A stretch of 64,000 nt of DNA, taken from the NCBI GenBank assembly GCA_023411395.1, contig JAEYOV010000076.1, forward strand, positions 1-64,000. Direction: 5' to 3'. Of the stretch, positions 7,275 through 16,111 are shown piece by piece (position 1 is the stretch's first letter; each line of letters opens with the position of its first letter). A model generated the notes under the pieces. That model was not told the origin of the DNA, made no database searches, and was given only the letters and a program-made list of their open reading frames with translations. This DNA comes from Bacillota bacterium. GTDB taxonomy: Bacteria > Bacillota > Clostridia > Christensenellales > Aristaeellaceae. Position numbers and translations under genes: made by a program.

Positions 7275-8612
7275 ATGATCCGCCGGTTGCTGGCTGCGTT
7301 TCTTGCGCTTCTTTTGCTCCTGCCTGCCAATGCACATGCATTGCTGCCCCGTTATCCCCCCATACCGGATGAGCTGACCGTAAACGTAAAGGAAATAACA
7401 ACCAAGCAAGAAAACGGGAGCACCGTCCGGGCCTTTTATCCCACCACCGTAAACCGGCAAGCGAATGAGGAACTGGCAGGCATCATCAACAGCTTCATCG
7501 ACCGTACGGCTCCCGGCCTTCCCCCGGGGAAAAAGACGCCGGATGATTCCAGGCTGGAGGTACGCTGCATCTATTCCCCCACCGGCGTATCCTGGCTGAG
7601 CTTTCTTATTCTGTCCCGCACCGTTTACCACCGGCAGCATACAAATACCGAATTGACCACCCGCACCTATGATGTTTCAAACGGAAAGCGGATTTTGCTT
7701 GCCGACATCTTTCCGGAGGAGAGCCCCGCCTGGGATGTGCTGGCGGAGGCGGTTCAGGCTCAGCTCTCCGCCTATTTTCCCGAGGAGGCGGACCCGCAAA
7801 CTCTGACGGCGCTGTGCGCAAGGGAAGCGTTGGAAAAGGCCGATTTCACGCTGGGCGCCGTGAAGATGGAGCTTTGCTACCCTGCCGCCGTGCTGTATCC
7901 CGGCCGGACCACCCTGATGCGTGTAGCGGTGTATTACAGCGAACTAAACGGCATGATGACGGAGGAAGCCGCCAGGCAGACGGACAACAGCCGTTATCCC
8001 ATGATCGCCCTTACCTTTGATGACGGCCCGCGCTATGTGGGCACGGTAGACCTTCTGGATGACCTGCAGGCCTACGGAGCGAAGGCAACCTTTTTCCTCA
8101 TCGGTGATCTGATGGAAAAAAACAAGGATGTTGTGCAGCGGCAGCACGACGAGGGCCACACTGTAGCCAGCCACACCTGGAACCATTACGAACCCAAAAA
8201 CCTTACCGAAGAGAAAATATTCGAACATAAGGCGATGTTCGACCAGCTTCTTGCAGACATCACGGGCCTTCCCGCTCCCTACATGCGTGCCCCCGGGGGA
8301 AGGTATCACGAGTTTGTAAGGATCGGAATCGGCTTGCCGCTGATCCAATGGTCGGTCATCGGCGGCGATATCACCAACAAAAAGTATGGCAGAGTCAAAG
8401 CTATCGTGGCCACAAATGCACAGCACGGCGGCATTGTGCTGCTGCATGACACAAAAAAAGCCACCGTTCAGGCAATACGCGCCATTCTTTTGCTGCTGCA
8501 AAGGAAGGGCTTCCTGTGCGTCACCGTGGAAGATTTATTTGCGTCCAACCATATGACTCTTCAGCCCGATGTGGTTTACCGGGACGCAAACGGCTGGATC
8601 GAGGTTGTATAA
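7275..8612 (+). CDS. PdaC-like secreted polysaccharide deacetylase
   Basis: The 445-residue protein starts with a signal peptide (MIRRLLAAFLALLLLLPANA). Residues about 30-215 resemble the DUF4163/DUF3298 region found at the front of Bacillus PdaC, and residues about 240-425 form a NodB homology domain. The catalytic motifs are intact: TFDDGP near 246, ASHTWNH with the two metal-binding His near 298, RAPGGRY near 337 and IVLLHD near 390. Such enzymes remove acetyl groups from peptidoglycan N-acetylmuramic acid or GlcNAc polymers, changing lysozyme or autolysin sensitivity. The gene has its own promoter at 7212-7240, RBS GCAGGGG, and a terminator at 8620-8655. Confidence 0.88.
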   Translation: MIRRLLAAFLALLLLLPANAHALLPRYPPIPDELTVNVKEITTKQENGSTVRAFYPTTVNRQANEELAGIINSFIDRTAPGLPPGKKTPDDSRLEVRCIYSPTGVSWLSFLILSRTVYHRQHTNTELTTRTYDVSNGKRILLADIFPEESPAWDVLAEAVQAQLSAYFPEEADPQTLTALCAREALEKADFTLGAVKMELCYPAAVLYPGRTTLMRVAVYYSELNGMMTEEAARQTDNSRYPMIALTFDDGPRYVGTVDLLDDLQAYGAKATFFLIGDLMEKNKDVVQRQHDEGHTVASHTWNHYEPKNLTEEKIFEHKAMFDQLLADITGLPAPYMRAPGGRYHEFVRIGIGLPLIQWSVIGGDITNKKYGRVKAIVATNAQHGGIVLLHDTKKATVQAIRAILLLLQRKGFLCVTVEDLFASNHMTLQPDVVYRDANGWIEVV

Positions 8613-8619
8613 AATTGCG

Positions 8620-8655
8620 AAAGACCGGAGCAAAAGCACACTGCCCCGGTCTTTT
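8620..8655. terminator. Bidirectional terminator between convergent genes
   Basis: AAAGACCGG at 8620-8628 pairs with CCGGTCTTT at 8646-8654. A/T runs flank both sides, so it can serve both the deacetylase gene and the convergent epimerase gene. Confidence 0.75.
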
Positions 8656-8669
8656 CAACTTTTCAGATA

Positions 8670-9725
8670 TTATTTCCCCTTCATGGGTTGAGCCGCACGT
8701 GCCCGCTTGAAAGGCCTGCCAGCCGGCGGACCGTGCATTTCACGCTCCCAGAGTATAATATCCCGCATGGTCTCCTCCATGGGGCGCACGGTATAGCCCA
8801 GTTCCGCCCTGGCCTTTTCGCTGGAAAAGCAATCGTTGGTGCTTAATGTGTACAGGGAATAGCGGGTAAACAAAGGGCGCTGGCTGCGCAGTTTGTCCAG
8901 TGCTTCCGCAAGAGGCGCGAAGGCACGCACCAGCCACAGGGGCAGCGTCACGGGCCTGCGTTTGATCCCGGCAAACTTTTGAAGCATGCTTGTCAGCTCT
9001 CTGATCTCATAATGGGCATTGGCCAGGATATAGCAGTTGCCGGGCCTGCCGTTTTCAAGCGCAAGCAGGCAGCCTCCGGCCACATCACGAACATCCACAA
9101 AGTCGTAACCGCCCTTGACGATGGCCGGGAGATGCCCATACAGGTAATCCCTGAAAATCTGGTTGGAGTGGTTGCTGCCATGATCACCGGGGCCGATGAT
9201 GCCGCTTGGATGCACCACCACGGCATCAAGCCCGGCCTTGACCGCATTCAGCACAATTTGCGTGGCCTCCGCCTTTGTTTTGGCATAGGCTCCCGTCACG
9301 GCCCGTCCATCAAATATATCTGCCTCCCTGACGGTTTCACCCTTGGGCGTTTCCTTCAGCGCATGCACGGAGCTGACGTACAAAAGCCGCCGCACCTTGC
9401 TTTCCAGGCAAAGCTGAACGATATTCCTTGTGCCCTCCACGTTCACCCGGCGCAGGTTATCATCCACCTTGGCCGCAATCGTTACGATGCCGGCCGCGTG
9501 AATGACACAGGCTTCCTCCGGCAAATCCTGAAAGAAGGCGCGCAGCGAACCAATGTCCCGCACATCCCCGGAAATCGACTCCACCTTCCATCCGTTCAGC
9601 AGGGAATCATCCTCCCCCGGCAGTTTCAAGACACGGACCCGCTCTCCCCTTTTAACAAGCTGCCCGACAATCTGGCTTCCCAGATGGCCGCAGGCGCCCG
9701 TTACCAGATATATTGCAGCGTTCAA
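8670..9725 (-). CDS. NAD(P)-dependent epimerase/dehydratase (extended SDR)
   Basis: A 351-residue extended SDR with the Rossmann motif VTGACGHLGSQI, SGDVRD, VIHAAGIVTI, a catalytic YVSSVHAL and the YAKTK (YxxxK) pair near 166, and VVHPSGIIGPGD. Closest look is to dihydroflavonol-4-reductase or HpnA-like sugar or lipid reductases; the substrate cannot be read from sequence. The C-terminus ends in a basic tail (GRPFKRARAAQPMKGK). The only workable start is TTG at 9725, because a stop lies three codons upstream. It is divergent from a TetR regulator, which probably controls it. Confidence 0.8.
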   Translation of the reverse strand: MNAAIYLVTGACGHLGSQIVGQLVKRGERVRVLKLPGEDDSLLNGWKVESISGDVRDIGSLRAFFQDLPEEACVIHAAGIVTIAAKVDDNLRRVNVEGTRNIVQLCLESKVRRLLYVSSVHALKETPKGETVREADIFDGRAVTGAYAKTKAEATQIVLNAVKAGLDAVVVHPSGIIGPGDHGSNHSNQIFRDYLYGHLPAIVKGGYDFVDVRDVAGGCLLALENGRPGNCYILANAHYEIRELTSMLQKFAGIKRRPVTLPLWLVRAFAPLAEALDKLRSQRPLFTRYSLYTLSTNDCFSSEKARAELGYTVRPMEETMRDIILWEREMHGPPAGRPFKRARAAQPMKGK

Positions 9726-9747
9726 CGCAAATCACTTCCCTCAAAAA

Positions 9748-9785
9748 CAACAAGTTGTTGATTATCTCTTCCATTTTAGTATAAT
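9748..9785 (+). promoter_or_regulatory. tetR promoter with candidate operator
   Basis: The inverted repeat CAACAA-G-TTGTTG (9748-9760) overlaps a -35-like TTGATT (9758-9763), followed after 16 bases by TATAAT (9780-9785). It lies in the divergent region between the epimerase and TetR genes, so TetR binding here could control both. Confidence 0.5.
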
Positions 9786-9889
9786 AAGGCGGGAGCGCGG
9801 ATACAACAGACAGTCTTGACGAAACTGTAGGAAAGCCGACAGCATGGATGGGAATTGTTCGGCATGGTTGTAAAAAAGGAGGCGGCGGT

Positions 9890-10465
9890 GTGGGCAAGGA
9901 ACTGGACCAAAGGGTGAGAATGACAAAGCTGATGCTGCGCCGTGGTTTGATCGGTTTGCTGGAGCAAAAGCAGCTCAAGGACATCAGCGTGACGGAGCTT
10001 TGCAGGCTGTCAGGCATCAACCGGGGCACATTCTACGCCCATTACACGGATATCGACGACCTTCACCGCAGTATAGAGGAAGAGGTGTTTTCAGAAATTC
10101 AAAAAACGCTGGACACCCACCCCATTCACCCGGCAGGCTTCCGGGCCGTCAGAGAACAGTCCATCTATTATGCGGTATACGATTTTTTGCAGCAGAGCGG
10201 CGACCTGCGCAGCCTCCTCATGAACAGCCAGGCCTACAACCCGCTTTTACAGAAGCTGCTGGCCCTGGGCTATGAAAAATTCGCCTCGGAGTACCGCAGG
10301 CTGCATCCCGGCCCGAAGGAAGAACAGATCCGGTTTACGTTCAGCTTTGTGGCCGCCGGCTTTTTGAGCCTTTTGAAGGATTGGATCAGGAACGGTTTAA
10401 AGGAGCCGGTGGAACTGATGGCGAAAAGAACGGAGCAGTTGGTGCTGGCGTGCATCAAGGCCTGA
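9890..10465 (+). CDS. TetR/AcrR-family transcriptional regulator
   Basis: GTG at 9890 is the preferred start because AAAAGGAGG ends seven bases before it; an ATG at 9848 in the same frame lacks a ribosome site. The 191-residue protein has a TetR N-terminal helix-turn-helix: MTKLMLRRGLIGLLEQK, then ISVTELCRLSGINRGTFYAHY near 35-55. A helical ligand domain follows, with the C-terminal pattern seen in TetR_C_33 regulators such as those next to DhaS. It likely represses itself and the divergent epimerase through the palindrome at 9748-9760. The inducer is unknown. Confidence 0.85.
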   Translation: MGKELDQRVRMTKLMLRRGLIGLLEQKQLKDISVTELCRLSGINRGTFYAHYTDIDDLHRSIEEEVFSEIQKTLDTHPIHPAGFRAVREQSIYYAVYDFLQQSGDLRSLLMNSQAYNPLLQKLLALGYEKFASEYRRLHPGPKEEQIRFTFSFVAAGFLSLLKDWIRNGLKEPVELMAKRTEQLVLACIKA

Positions 10466-10487
10466 CCCTGTTTAAGGGCATGCAAAA

Positions 10488-10514
10488 AAAACCGGCTGGA
10501 TTAGGCCGGTTTTT
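10488..10514. terminator. Bidirectional terminator
   Basis: AAAACCGGC (10488-10496) pairs with GCCGGTTTT (10505-10513) around an 8-base loop. It sits between the convergent tetR and beta-glucosidase genes and can serve both. Confidence 0.8.
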
Positions 10515-10527
10515 GCTTTGATTGCCT

Positions 10528-11883
10528 TTACAGATTCTCCCCGCCAAGTTCAATGACCTGCTTATACCAATACGCGGAATCCTTGGGGATGCGCCGCTGG
10601 GTTGCGTAATCCACATAGACAAGCCCGAAGCGGTCGTTGTATCCCTTGGCCCACTCAAAGTTGTCCATGAAGCTCCACTGGAAGTATCCGGCCAGGGGGA
10701 TGCCCGTTTCCGCCGCCCGGCGGTATTCCTTCAAGTACCTGTGAAGGTAATCGATGCGGTTTGGGTCGTGCACCGCGCCGTCCAGCGAAATGGCGTCCAG
10801 GCCGGCCATGCCGTTTTCCGTAATGAGGATGGGGGTATGATACCGCTCGAACAGAAATTTGGGCCCCCAGTACATGCACTCCGGGGTGATGGGCCAATCC
10901 ATGGCGGTCTTGGGCATGCCTTCGGGGTGCTTTGCCTCCTCCGGCCCGTTCTCCCCTGCCCGGACGGGCACGCCGTTGTAGATGTTGTGGCCGTACCAAT
11001 CCAGCCTTTGGTGCATGGCAGGCAGATCCTTTTCAAACCCCTCGGGCAGGTATTGGCCGTACAGCTTCAATCCTTCCTCCGGATACGACCCCAGCATCAC
11101 CGGATCGCTCCACCAGGAGGTGCCAAAGTACCAGCGGTTAGGATCGGGATTCACGGCAAAGTATGCCTGCCGGGCGGCCTCAATATCCGCCGGAGAGGCC
11201 CTGACGGGATAAGCGGGGGCGGAGCAGGGCGCATAGCCTACACGGCAATCCTTTACAGCATCCCGCAGCGCCGCAACCGCCAGGCCGTGGGCCAGCATCA
11301 CCCGGTGGGACATGCGGATGGTGCTCTTTAAAGGAAGCTTCAGCCCCGGCGCGTGGGCGCCCAGACCGTAGCCAAGGCCAATAAAGCACTGCGGTTCATT
11401 AAGCGTAAGATAGTTTTTCACCCGGTCGCCAAACCTGTCCGCCAGCAGGCGGGCATAGTCCGCAAACCATTTGGGGCTGTCCGGGTTCAGCCAGGCACCC
11501 TTTTCCTGCAGCGCCTCGGGGTACTCCCAGTGAAACAGTGTCACAAGGGGATCAATGCCATTTTCCAGCAGGCAATCGATCAGCGCGTCATAAAAGGCGA
11601 TGCCCTTTTCATTCACGGTGCCCGTGCCCTGAGGCAGGACGCGGGGCCAGTTGACGGAGAAGCGGTACGCCTTTACCTGAAGGGAGGCCATGAGGCGGAT
11701 ATCCTCCCGGAACAAATGATAATGGTCGCAGGCCACATCCCCGGTGTGCCCGCCGAACACCTTCTCCGGCTCCCGGCAGAACGCATCCCATACGGATAAG
11801 CCCTTACCGTCCGCGTAAGCCCCGCCTTCAATCTGATAGGAGGAGGTGGCTACTCCCCAGAGAAAATCCTTCCCAAACCCCAT
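10528..11883 (-). CDS. bglA: GH1 beta-glucosidase/6-phospho-beta-glucosidase family
   Basis: The 451-residue protein is a full-length glycoside hydrolase family 1 enzyme. Visible landmarks are FLWGVATSSYQIEGG at the N-terminus, YRFSVNWPRVLP near 72, TLFHWEYP near 118, the acid/base TLNEPQ near 163 and the nucleophile ILITENGMA near 350, followed by YFQWSFMDNFEWAKGY. It lacks a signal peptide, so it works in the cytosol on imported beta-glucosides. The DNFEWAKGY(ND)RFG end fits non-phosphorylated glucosides rather than the phospho-specific subgroup, but that distinction is tentative. No PTS or sugar ABC genes are adjacent. Confidence 0.9.
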   Translation of the reverse strand: MGFGKDFLWGVATSSYQIEGGAYADGKGLSVWDAFCREPEKVFGGHTGDVACDHYHLFREDIRLMASLQVKAYRFSVNWPRVLPQGTGTVNEKGIAFYDALIDCLLENGIDPLVTLFHWEYPEALQEKGAWLNPDSPKWFADYARLLADRFGDRVKNYLTLNEPQCFIGLGYGLGAHAPGLKLPLKSTIRMSHRVMLAHGLAVAALRDAVKDCRVGYAPCSAPAYPVRASPADIEAARQAYFAVNPDPNRWYFGTSWWSDPVMLGSYPEEGLKLYGQYLPEGFEKDLPAMHQRLDWYGHNIYNGVPVRAGENGPEEAKHPEGMPKTAMDWPITPECMYWGPKFLFERYHTPILITENGMAGLDAISLDGAVHDPNRIDYLHRYLKEYRRAAETGIPLAGYFQWSFMDNFEWAKGYNDRFGLVYVDYATQRRIPKDSAYWYKQVIELGGENL

Positions 11884-11928
11884 CGATGACCCTCCCCCTT
11901 GCCAGCCAGATATCCGCCAGCTTTTCCC

Positions 11929-11958
11929 ATTGTATAACGTACAATCCTATGCCGTCAA
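11929..11958 (-). promoter_or_regulatory. Sigma-A promoter for beta-glucosidase
   Basis: Minus-strand TTGACG (11958-11953) and TACAAT (11934-11929) with an 18-base spacer lie about 45 bases upstream of the GH1 start. Confidence 0.65.
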
Positions 11959-11973
11959 GCCAAAGTGCCCGTG

Positions 11974-12002
11974 TTGACGTGCCGTGCTTTTTGCTTTACA
12001 AT
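11974..12002 (+). promoter_or_regulatory. Sigma-A promoter for yybS-rplI-dnaB
   Basis: TTGACG (11974-11979), 17-base spacer, TACAAT (11997-12002), 57 bases ahead of the yybS-like start. It is back-to-back with the beta-glucosidase promoter. Confidence 0.7.
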
Positions 12003-12059
12003 ATATAGAATCCATGGCGCGAACCGCCTGCATGGCGCGGCCTGAAAAGGAGCTATCCC

Positions 12060-13124
12060 ATGGTGCATTATCCCCTGGTGCGCAACGTGAAACCGGCGGT
12101 TTTCTGGCTCGCGGCTTATGCGCTGCTGCTCTTTATCACCGCTCAGATTCCCGTGCTGTTTGTTATGGTATGTTTTCTTTCCCCGGTGCTGCTTTCCCTG
12201 TGCGGCATCAAGGCAGGCCTTGTTCCCATGGCGGCCTGCGCCCTGATGGTGCCGGCTGCGGCCTGGCTGCTTTCGGGGGAAGCGCTGGCCCCTCTTTTAT
12301 GCGCGCTTTACCTTATGCCTTACGCAGTGCTGCATGCTGTTTGCTTTTCTCGCAGAATTCCCTTCTGGCAAACCGCCGGTGCCCATGTGGCGCTGCTGGC
12401 TGGCTGCCAGACGGCGGTACTGCTCATTCTGCGTCCCTATCTTGAGGGTAACCTGTTTTCCGGCGGTGCGGAATTCCTGGTCCAGCAGATTTCAGCATCC
12501 CCCTATGGGGATCAAATCCTGATGCAGCTATACCAGTCCCGCCTTTTGTCCGTGCCGGAGGAGATGGTGACGGGCGTCCGAGCGCTGATGGAAGCAATTT
12601 TCACCGCCCCCGGCGCGCTGATGCCCAGCGTGCGTACGGAATTATTGAACGGCCTTCGCACGCTTCTGGAAAATACCCTGTACACCTTCCTGCCCGCCAC
12701 GGTGGTGAACAACGCCATCCTGGCCGGGGTATTCGGCGTAGCGTTCCCCATTGTATCCGCCAGAAAGCGAAAGATACCCGTTCCCGAGATGGCTCCCTTT
12801 GCCGCCTGGCATTTAAGCCGCAGCACAGGCCTGAAAGTGTTTCTGCTGGGCCTGGGGAACCTGCTGCCGGCCCTCTTTCCCAATCCGGGCATGCTGCTGG
12901 CCGGGAACATGATGTGGGCGGCCTTTTCTACCACATTTATTATTCAGGGCGCGGCGCTGCTGGATTTTTTCCAAACGCGCGGCGGCAACCGGCCGGTGAT
13001 GCGCAGGCTCTGGCCATGCCTTTTATATCTGCTGTTGCCCATGCTGCTGATGATCCTGGGCATCGCTGACCAATTTTTGAATATCCGAGGCTTACGAAAG
13101 CCAAAAGACAGGGAGGAAGGCTGA
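12060..13124 (+). CDS. yybS: YybS-like DUF2232 membrane protein
   Basis: A 354-residue protein with about eight hydrophobic segments and no extramembrane domain, matching DUF2232/YybS in size and topology. The start ATG has AAAGGAGC seven bases upstream. YybS proteins are membrane proteins of unknown function with S-component or RibU-like appearance, and they are typically encoded next to gdpP (yybT), rplI and dnaB/dnaC in Firmicutes. Here rplI follows after one base, supporting the call by context. The c-di-AMP phosphodiesterase gdpP normally found between them is absent. Confidence 0.75.
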   Translation: MVHYPLVRNVKPAVFWLAAYALLLFITAQIPVLFVMVCFLSPVLLSLCGIKAGLVPMAACALMVPAAAWLLSGEALAPLLCALYLMPYAVLHAVCFSRRIPFWQTAGAHVALLAGCQTAVLLILRPYLEGNLFSGGAEFLVQQISASPYGDQILMQLYQSRLLSVPEEMVTGVRALMEAIFTAPGALMPSVRTELLNGLRTLLENTLYTFLPATVVNNAILAGVFGVAFPIVSARKRKIPVPEMAPFAAWHLSRSTGLKVFLLGLGNLLPALFPNPGMLLAGNMMWAAFSTTFIIQGAALLDFFQTRGGNRPVMRRLWPCLLYLLLPMLLMILGIADQFLNIRGLRKPKDREEG

Positions 13125-13125
13125 C

Positions 13126-13578
13126 ATGAAAGTCATTTTGCTCCAGGATGTAAAGGGAACCGGCGTCAAGGATGAAATCATCAACGTATCCGATGGATTT
13201 GCCCGCAATTTTCTTTTCCCCCGCAAATGGGCCATGGAAGCTACGCCAGGCGCGCTGAAGGAAGTCGAGCGCAAGCGCGAGGCCGAGGCGAAAAAGGAAG
13301 CGGAACGCAAGGCGGAGGCACAGGCCAAGGCCCATCTTTTACATGGCAAGGTCATCCAGCTCACCGCCCGCTGCGGCGAAAAGGGCCGCCTGTATGGCAG
13401 CATCACTGCCCAGGAAATCGCGGACGGCCTTAAAGCGCAGCATGGCGTGACGGTGGACAAGCGCAAGATTGAGCTGCCTGAACCCATCCGTCATACAGGG
13501 GACACGGAAGTGGCCGTCTGGATCTATCCAGGCATCACCACCACCATGATGGTACACGTGGCCGCCGCCGAAAAGTAG
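13126..13578 (+). CDS. rplI: 50S ribosomal protein bL9
   Basis: The 150-residue product has the standard bL9 length and architecture. MKVILLQDVKGTG starts the N-terminal RNA-binding domain, with GFARNFLFPRKWAMEAT where family members have GYARNFLIPKGLA. It is followed by a long charged connecting helix (about residues 42-75, KRKAEAEKKAE-type composition) and the C-terminal domain containing GRLYGSITAQEIADGL. It follows yybS by a single base with GGGAGGAAGG as RBS, so the genes are co-transcribed with dnaB. Confidence 0.97.
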   Translation: MKVILLQDVKGTGVKDEIINVSDGFARNFLFPRKWAMEATPGALKEVERKREAEAKKEAERKAEAQAKAHLLHGKVIQLTARCGEKGRLYGSITAQEIADGLKAQHGVTVDKRKIELPEPIRHTGDTEVAVWIYPGITTTMMVHVAAAEK

Positions 13579-13598
13579 ACCAAAGGGGATGTCCGTCC

Positions 13599-14948
13599 AT
13601 GGAAACTGGTTTGTCCCGGGCCGTGCCGCCCCATAGCCTGGAAGCCGAACGCTCGGTGCTGGGCGCCATGATGCAGGATCCCGCCGCGGTCATGCTGGCG
13701 GTGGAAATGCTCACTGCGGATGACTTTTACGCTCCCGCCCACCGGGAGCTGTTTTCCGCCATGCGCACGCTGCATATGTCCGGCAGCCCCGTGGACCTGG
13801 TGACAGCGGACAGTGAGCTGAACCGCCGCGGCACGCTGGAGGGCGTGGGCGGCACCGCCTACCTGATCGAGGTTTCCCAATACGTGCCCACCACCGCCAA
13901 CATCAAGGCATACATTGCCATCGTATCGGAAAAGTCCACGCTGCGCAGGCTGATCGCCGCTTCCCAGCAGATCAGCGCGGAAAGCTATGCCCAGCAGGAC
14001 CCGGTGCCGGAGATATTGAACCACGCGGAAAAGGCCATCTTCGACATCGTCATGCGAAGGGCCAGCGGCGAAGCGCTGGTCAGGGTGGATGAAATACTGA
14101 CCTTCACCTATGAAAAAATCGAGGAGCTGGCCCGGCTGAAGGGGCAGATAAACGGCGTACCCACGGGGTTTTACGACCTGGATAACCTGCTTACGGGCAT
14201 GCATCCGGGCGAACTGATACTGATCGGCGCGCGCCCCTCCATGGGTAAAACGGCCCTTGCCATGAACATCGCGCAGCATGCCTGCTTCAAAGCTGGCAAG
14301 ACCATCGCCGTGTTCAGCCTGGAAATGCCCAGGGAGCAGATTGCCATGCGCATGCTCTGCTCCGAAGCCAGGATCAACCTGCAGAAGGTGCGCTCCGGCA
14401 CGCTGAAGGACGAAGACTGGCTTCAATTGGCCAAGGTGCTGGGCCCCATGGCCGCCTCGCCCATGTACATCGACGATACGGCGGGCCTCACCCCTTCCCA
14501 GATGCGCAGCCGCTGCCGCAGGCTGATGATGGACAAGGGCCTGGATTTGATCATTGTGGACTATATGCAGTTGATGGGCAGCGACAAGAAGTCGGAAAAC
14601 AGGCAGCTGGAGGTCAGCGAGATATCAAGGCAGTTAAAGAGCATCGCCCTGGAACTGAAGGTGCCTCTCATCGCCTGCGCCCAATTGTCCCGGGCGCTGG
14701 CCAGCCGCCAGGATAAAAGGCCCGTTCTCAGCGATTTGAGGGATTCCGGCTCCATCGAGCAGGATGCCGATGTGGCCATGTTCATCCACCGGGAGGGCTA
14801 CTACAACCTGACCGGCGGGGAAGAAGACAATATGGGCGAGATCATATTGGCCAAGCAGCGCAACGGCCCACTGGGCACGGTGAAGGTGGGCTGGTTCAGC
14901 GAATACGCCACCTATACCAACCCCGCCGGATTCCATGCGCCTTATTAA
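13599..14948 (+). CDS. dnaB: Replicative DNA helicase DnaB
   Basis: The 449-residue protein begins with the DnaB N-terminal scaffold domain (PPHSLEAERSVLGAMM, residues about 7-110) followed by the RecA-like helicase domain. Walker A is GARPSMGKTALAMNIA near 210, Walker B is LIIVDYMQLM near 315, and the DnaB signature SRALASRQDKRPVLSDLRDS is near 365. No intein is present. The hexameric helicase unwinds the chromosomal fork. It is named DnaC in Bacillus. It follows rplI by 20 bases, and yhaM-like follows 26 bases later, so one operon is likely. Confidence 0.97.
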   Translation: METGLSRAVPPHSLEAERSVLGAMMQDPAAVMLAVEMLTADDFYAPAHRELFSAMRTLHMSGSPVDLVTADSELNRRGTLEGVGGTAYLIEVSQYVPTTANIKAYIAIVSEKSTLRRLIAASQQISAESYAQQDPVPEILNHAEKAIFDIVMRRASGEALVRVDEILTFTYEKIEELARLKGQINGVPTGFYDLDNLLTGMHPGELILIGARPSMGKTALAMNIAQHACFKAGKTIAVFSLEMPREQIAMRMLCSEARINLQKVRSGTLKDEDWLQLAKVLGPMAASPMYIDDTAGLTPSQMRSRCRRLMMDKGLDLIIVDYMQLMGSDKKSENRQLEVSEISRQLKSIALELKVPLIACAQLSRALASRQDKRPVLSDLRDSGSIEQDADVAMFIHREGYYNLTGGEEDNMGEIILAKQRNGPLGTVKVGWFSEYATYTNPAGFHAPY

Positions 14949-14974
14949 TTTTCGCGTAAAGGAGGCTCCGCTTT

Positions 14975-15955
14975 ATGGAGCAGACGTCTGTTTCCCAGTT
15001 TATCAAGGATATGCGGTTTGAGGGATATTTGCTGGTGCGTTCCAGCGAGCAGCGGACGGCCACCAGCGGCAGCCGCTACCTGGATATGAACCTGGCGGAC
15101 AAGACCAGTGAGATCAACGCCAAATTATGGGATGGCACTGTCGCGCCCCCCCAGCCCGGAACAGCCGTCAAGGTGCGGGGGCTTGTTCTGGAATACAACG
15201 GCCGCCTGCAGTTTCGCGTAGACAAAATGCGTCCCGTGGAGCCCCAGGACCAGATGGATGTGTCGCTCCTGACGCCCTGTGCCCCGGAACAGCCGGAGGA
15301 CATGCGCCTTGCCATACAAAAAGTCATCGACAATATGACAAGAGAACCGCTCAAAGCGCTGCTTAAGGAAGCGCTGCGCATGGCCGGGGAGGAGCTTGAC
15401 TACTTTCCCGCAGCCCAGCGGCTGCACCACGCCGAACGCAGCGGGCTATTGCACCACACCACCAGCATGCTGAAAACGGCGGACGCCGTGCTCGCCTGCT
15501 ACCCATTCCTGGACGGGGACCTTTTAAGGGCCGGTGTGATCCTGCACGATCTGGCGAAAATTGCCGAAATGGACAGCGACAGCTTCGGCAACGTCAGTGA
15601 CTACACGGCTGACGGGCTGCTGGTGGGCCATCTGGTGCGGGGCGTGGCGCAGCTTCGTCAAGCGGCGGCTCGGGTAAAAGTGGAAGACGAACTGGTTTTG
15701 CTTCTGGAGCATATGATCATCAGCCATCACGGGGAGCCGGAATACGGCAGCCCCCGGCGGCCCATGTTTCCGGAAGCGGAGGCGCTGCACTGGATCGATG
15801 TGCTGGACGCCCGCATGAATGAGATGCAGGGCATACTGGACAGGGTCCCGGAGGGCTCTTTCAGTGAAAAGATATGGTCTCTGGACAGGCGCGTATACCA
15901 TCCCCGTTACGGCAGCCTGGACGGGCAGAAGGCCGATGAAAGGCCGGAAGCATAA
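14975..15955 (+). CDS. yhaM: YhaM-type 3'-5' exoribonuclease (OB-fold plus HD domain)
   Basis: The 326-residue protein has an N-terminal OB-fold (residues about 12-90: LVRSSEQRTATSGSRYLDMN, then VKVRGLVLEYNGRLQFRVDK) and an HD-superfamily domain. Metal-binding motifs are AERSGLLHHTTSM near 155, ILHDLAKI near 188, and MIISHHGEPEYGS near 248. This is the architecture and length of Bacillus YhaM, a Mn-dependent 3'-5' exonuclease of RNA and ssDNA. The GTAAAGGAGG ribosome site is close to consensus. Position after dnaB suggests shared transcription with the replication block. Confidence 0.88.
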   Translation: MEQTSVSQFIKDMRFEGYLLVRSSEQRTATSGSRYLDMNLADKTSEINAKLWDGTVAPPQPGTAVKVRGLVLEYNGRLQFRVDKMRPVEPQDQMDVSLLTPCAPEQPEDMRLAIQKVIDNMTREPLKALLKEALRMAGEELDYFPAAQRLHHAERSGLLHHTTSMLKTADAVLACYPFLDGDLLRAGVILHDLAKIAEMDSDSFGNVSDYTADGLLVGHLVRGVAQLRQAAARVKVEDELVLLLEHMIISHHGEPEYGSPRRPMFPEAEALHWIDVLDARMNEMQGILDRVPEGSFSEKIWSLDRRVYHPRYGSLDGQKADERPEA

Positions 15956-15962
15956 GTATCGG

Positions 15963-15991
15963 TTGACGGCGTTCTCCTCTGCTGGTACAAT
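15963..15991 (+). promoter_or_regulatory. Sigma-A promoter for the lipoprotein gene
   Basis: TTGACG (15963-15968), 17-base spacer, TACAAT (15986-15991), leaving a leader of roughly 110 bases before the ATG at 16112. Confidence 0.7.
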
Positions 15992-16111
15992 GAAGGCGAT
16001 GTTTTTAGAAACCGTCGCCAATCGTTCAATGGGAATGAAATTGATTCGTTATTCGTTATCATGTTTGATGTACCATTACACATGGAATCGGCAACGGATG
16101 GAGGAAATACA

